Below the pieces are notes generated by a model. The model was not told where the DNA came from. It was given only the letters and a program-made list of their open reading frames with translations, and made no database searches. A stretch of 64,000 nt of DNA from positions 124,001-188,000 of the forward strand of contig LJHR01000026.1 in the NCBI GenBank assembly GCA_001296005.1, given 5' to 3'. Position numbers and translations under genes: made by a program. The first letter of the stretch is position 1; each line of letters opens with the position of its first letter. Positions 61,534-64,000 of this stretch are shown in pieces. The stretch is from an alpha proteobacterium AAP38 (GTDB lineage: Bacteria; Pseudomonadota; Alphaproteobacteria; Azospirillales; Azospirillaceae).

Positions 61534-62109
61534 ATGGGCATGCTGATCTTTTCCCGTCTGGCCGCGCCCTTTGGCATGTGGGAAACCCACGCGGGTGAGC
61601 CTTTGCAGGACACGCCGGACATGATGGTGGAACTGCGTGACCAATGGCGCGAATGCGCCGCCGGCCCCGCAATACCACGCGCCCTGGACTTCACTCCGGT
61701 TGCCCTGCGCAGCATCGCCAACAACCTGGCCCTGGTCGATCTGCGCCTGGGCGTGGAACAGGCGCGGTATCTGTGGGCGGGGCAGGGGCTGGTGAAACTG
61801 TTCGGCCCTCCCCTGACCGGCAAGCTGCTGTCACAATGCTATAGCGGCAAGACATTAGCCGAAGTGCGCGATGCCTACCGACGCATGCTGGAGCTGGGCG
61901 GCCCCGTTTTCTCCGACCGCTGTTTCCGCGTCTTCACGGAGAAGCTGGGCTATCATCGCCTGATGCTTCCTTTGCTTGACGATACGGGCGAAGTGGGATT
62001 CGCGATGCTGATGATTCTGCCCAAGGGGGGCCTCCGTTCAGCAAGCGATTGGCGCTGCCTGGAAATGGAGTTGGACCTTGTCGAGGCCCTGCGCAGCACG
62101 GAACGCTGA
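61534..62109 (+). CDS. PAS_5-domain protein
   Basis: 191 residues from ATG 61534 (GTG 61510 also possible). The region RALDFTPVALRSIANNLALV and the following ARYLWAGQGLVKLFG fit the PF07310 PAS family seen mainly in alphaproteobacteria. No output domain, so a sensory adaptor or unknown role. It reads toward the origin and ends at the first iteron. Confidence 0.75.
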   Translation: MGMLIFSRLAAPFGMWETHAGEPLQDTPDMMVELRDQWRECAAGPAIPRALDFTPVALRSIANNLALVDLRLGVEQARYLWAGQGLVKLFGPPLTGKLLSQCYSGKTLAEVRDAYRRMLELGGPVFSDRCFRVFTEKLGYHRLMLPLLDDTGEVGFAMLMILPKGGLRSASDWRCLEMELDLVEALRSTER

Positions 62110-62115
62110 GCCTTT

Positions 62116-62720
62116 CCTTACCGTCTGGGGGAGGGGGCCGCATCTCTGGGACTCGGCGCATCCTTACTCCCTGGGGGATGAGAGATACGCCCCAAATCCT
62201 TACGGGCCGGGGGATGGCTTCCTTACCGTTCGGGGGCCTGAAACCCTTTGTCTGCCTTACCAGCTTCCGAGTCCTCGGGACCATAGAGCAGAAGCAGAAT
62301 CCCGAGTCTCCTTACTGCATGGGGGAGGCTCCTCCTTACGCCGTGGGGGCGTGCCAAGCCGGCGATGACACCCCCCCGAACAGTAAGGATTCCCCCAAGG
62401 CGTAAGGAGTGAGCCGGCACATCACGTTCGGAGTCGCCAATCCCCCAAACAGTAAGGATAAGGCCTTACGAGTCGGAAATGATCGAACGCACCGGCAGTT
62501 CAGGTTAGTGCACACCCATCCCACTAAATCTCTCAATCAAACCCAAAATCCTGTCCTGTTTAGTGTTCCAAGATTCTAGTAAAGATTCTAGGAAGCGGAG
62601 AGGCGCGGAATTGCTGGGGTTTTTGGGCATCATCCTTACAGGGCGGGGGTGCCTTCCCCCACTTCTCGGGGGCATTTCACCCACGCCCCAGGGCGTAAGT
62701 GTTTCCCCCATCCGGTAAGG
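62116..62720. repeat. Iteron array, CCTTAC-N5-GGGGG
   Basis: Exact copies start at 62116, 62162, 62198, 62221, 62310, 62334 (plus strand), then 62373, 62392, 62442 (minus), 62634 (plus), 62705 (minus). A degenerate copy lies at 62685 (minus) and half sites at 62255 and 62464. Repeats are 16 bp with variable middles, some overlapping in pairs head to head. These are the expected binding sites of the Rep protein encoded to the right. Confidence 0.92.
62570..62591. repeat. AT-rich direct repeats in the origin
   Basis: AAGATTCTAG occurs twice, 12 bases apart, inside the only AT-rich part of the region. Position and period fit a DNA unwinding element. Confidence 0.6.
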
Positions 62721-62732
62721 CATGGAAATCCC

Positions 62733-62741
62733 TGTGGAAAA
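62733..62741 (-). promoter_or_regulatory. DnaA-box-like site
   Basis: Minus strand reads TTTTCCACA, one mismatch from TTATCCACA. Located between the last iteron and rep. Confidence 0.55.
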
Positions 62742-62746
62742 CACCT

Positions 62747-62773
62747 TTCCTTACTTGCACCGGCTGTAAGGAA
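62747..62773. promoter_or_regulatory. Iteron-derived inverted repeat before rep (probable autorepression operator)
   Basis: TTCCTTAC, 11-base spacer, GTAAGGAA: two iteron half-sites facing each other, ~37 bases before the rep start. In R6K, pPS10 and pSC101 a Rep dimer binds just such a repeat to repress its own gene. Confidence 0.72.
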
Positions 62774-62809
62774 GGGACTAACTTCCGTCCCAAGAGAGGG
62801 GACCCCGCC

Positions 62810-64000
62810 ATGCCACCCAGCCGCCGCAAGACCAGCAGTGCCGAACCGGCGCGGGATGAACCCTTGGCTGCCATCGTACCCTATGTCCCCTCTGCCGGCG
62901 ACAGTGGCGTGGTGATCGACCTGGAAGGCAGCCTGGTGGAAAGCAGTGGCGGGGGGGAGAACCTGCCCGCCCTGGACCGGATGGGCCAGACGGCGCGCGT
63001 GGCGGCCGCCACCTTTGAACGCGACGGCTACAAGCATCTGATCAAGGCGGCAGAGGCGGTTTATTCCTACCCCGCCAACGGCTCGCGCCTGTCCCTGCCG
63101 GCGCAGAAAATGCTGAATTTCATGATCCATCTGGCTGGCAGCCAGAATTTCGCCAACAAGCTCTACCGCCTGCCCAAGAAGGTGGTGCGTGGCAATCACA
63201 AGGGCAATGAGCGTATTTTCGACGCGGTGAAGGAGATTTACGAAAGCTCCCTGGTCGTCATCGGGCCGTTCCGGGGCCGGCGCAGCCGTGCGGAATTGCG
63301 CATTCTCTCCTCCTATGTTCGGCCAGAGGATGAGGTGGAGATCGACAGCACCGACATCCATTTCCAGTTCACCGACGCCTTCCTGGAACTCCAGCGCTCG
63401 TCCCAGCTCTGGGCCCGTCTGTCGGGGCCGGCCATGGTCAAGGTCACCAGCACCTATGCCCTTAAGCTCTATGAGATCGGGATGCAGCGCTATCAGATGG
63501 ACCACCCGTCCCTGACCCTGGACATCGAAACGCTGCGCAAGCTGTTGAACGTGCCGGAGGGGGCATACAAGGATTTCGGCATCCTGCGCACCCGCACCAT
63601 CGACCGCGCCATGGCGGAGGTGAACCAGCTCGCCCCCTTCCGCGTGGAGATGCCGGAAGAAAAGATGAAGCGGAAGGGCCGCAAGATCGAGGAAGTGACC
63701 CTGGATTTCCACGCCAAGGATGAGGACGAGGCCGCCGACACCTTCCTGGAACGTGAACGCAGCTCCACGGGGCGCAAGACAAGGCGCGAGGCGGGGGAGG
63801 GGACGAAGCCGGCCCTGGCCGCCGCCCCCCGTTCCCTGCCAGAACCCGCCCCGCCCTTGCCCGATGCCGACGATGCCGAGGCACTGTGGGCCGCCGCCCG
63901 CCATGCCCTTAGCCAAAAGCAGGTGCCCGGTCCTCTGCTGCGTGACCTCAGCGTGGTGGGGATCGAGGAAACGGCGCGCGGCACCCGCAAGCTGGTGCTG
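62810..64000 (+). CDS. rep: Rep_3-family replication initiator (runs off the right edge)
   Basis: At least 397 codons from ATG 62810, open to the end of the window; AGAGAGGGG is ahead of the start. The central region is clear: KKVVRGNHKGNERIFDAVKE with the following IYESSLVVIG, RGRRSRAELRILSSY and LSGPAMVKVTSTYALKLYEI, as in RepA/RepB winged-helix initiators. The first ~70 residues and the basic, acidic-patched tail from ~residue 285 are less conserved. It would bind the iterons as a monomer and start replication, and as a dimer repress itself. This gene shows that the replicon is not a DnaA/oriC chromosome arm. Confidence 0.9.
   Translation, partial: MPPSRRKTSSAEPARDEPLAAIVPYVPSAGDSGVVIDLEGSLVESSGGGENLPALDRMGQTARVAAATFERDGYKHLIKAAEAVYSYPANGSRLSLPAQKMLNFMIHLAGSQNFANKLYRLPKKVVRGNHKGNERIFDAVKEIYESSLVVIGPFRGRRSRAELRILSSYVRPEDEVEIDSTDIHFQFTDAFLELQRSSQLWARLSGPAMVKVTSTYALKLYEIGMQRYQMDHPSLTLDIETLRKLLNVPEGAYKDFGILRTRTIDRAMAEVNQLAPFRVEMPEEKMKRKGRKIEEVTLDFHAKDEDEAADTFLERERSSTGRKTRREAGEGTKPALAAAPRSLPEPAPPLPDADDAEALWAAARHALSQKQVPGPLLRDLSVVGIEETARGTRKLVL

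Larger units (their letters stand above)
62110..62809. other. Replication origin region
   Basis: 700 bases without a gene on either strand that I can support. It holds eleven exact iterons in both orientations, degenerate copies, an AT-rich stretch (about 62510-62600), a DnaA-box-like site and an inverted repeat before rep. This is the layout of iteron plasmid/chromid origins of the Rep_3 class. Confidence 0.9.

Noticed and set aside
62636-63916. 426-codon minus-strand open frame across the origin and rep
   Set aside because: Overlaps iterons and the clearly coding rep gene; the product is low complexity.

Overview
The window is about 64 kb of GC-rich DNA with alphaproteobacterial gene families: FlbT/FlaF flagellin control, a FlmG-type flagellin glycosyltransferase family, a soluble NAD-type formate dehydrogenase and TPR/GT repeat proteins. 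It most resembles the Rhodospirillales/Azospirillaceae (Azospirillum or Niveispirillum relatives), but this is inferred from gene content only. At the right end there is an iteron-type replication origin followed by a Rep_3-family initiator gene that runs off the edge. The replicon is therefore a plasmid or chromid. Because it carries hemH, tdk, oxyR and hook/filament genes, a chromid or megaplasmid is more likely than a small plasmid.

Layout. 1-3.9 kb: end of a formate dehydrogenase operon (fdsA, fdhD, fdsD) and an OFA-type MFS transporter. 4.0-5.2 kb: a periplasmic cytochrome c and a 2OG-Fe(II) oxygenase. 5.2-11.7 kb: a 2190-residue FlmG-like protein made of four tandem TPR + glycosyltransferase modules. 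It is divergent from a 14-kb nonulosonic (pseudaminic-type) acid gene run (11.9-26.0 kb). That run holds pseB, pseC, a PseH-like GNAT, pseI and an SpsF-like cytidylyltransferase. Between them lie a split Rieske oxygenase, a complete Rieske oxygenase, a KpsF-like isomerase, and a small acyl-building cassette of two ACPs, an alpha/beta hydrolase, an AMP ligase, a FabG-like reductase and a FabH-like synthase.

26-53.9 kb is a flagellar island: flbT, a 634-residue flagellin, three more FlmG-like TPR glycosyltransferases, a FlaG-like protein, flaF, an SprA-type protease, a 1103-residue hook protein, flgL, flgK and a methyltransferase. Inside it sits a compact thioamide-type RiPP locus (33.2-36.5 kb). 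It consists of a 58-residue precursor with a duplicated ASADLH core, YcaO, TfuA, a Crp-family regulator, a perfect CRP-class palindrome, and nearby a class III cyclase/ATPase.

54-62 kb carries tdk, ychJ, a TubC-like docking peptide, hemH, an orphan AbrB-like protein, ybaN, oxyR and a copper-delivery operon under a 17/19 Fur-box match. 62.1-64 kb is the origin: eleven exact copies of CCTTAC-N5-GGGGG, AT-rich 12-bp repeats, a DnaA-box-like site, an iteron-derived inverted repeat before rep, then rep. Five further exact copies and one near copy of the iteron are scattered through 53.1-59.3 kb, several inside genes.

How it fits together: the left half looks like a factory for an unusually acylated nonulosonic acid and the FlmG-like transferases that would place it on flagellin. 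The middle holds filament and hook genes plus a cAMP-style regulated peptide locus. The right end controls replication of the replicon.
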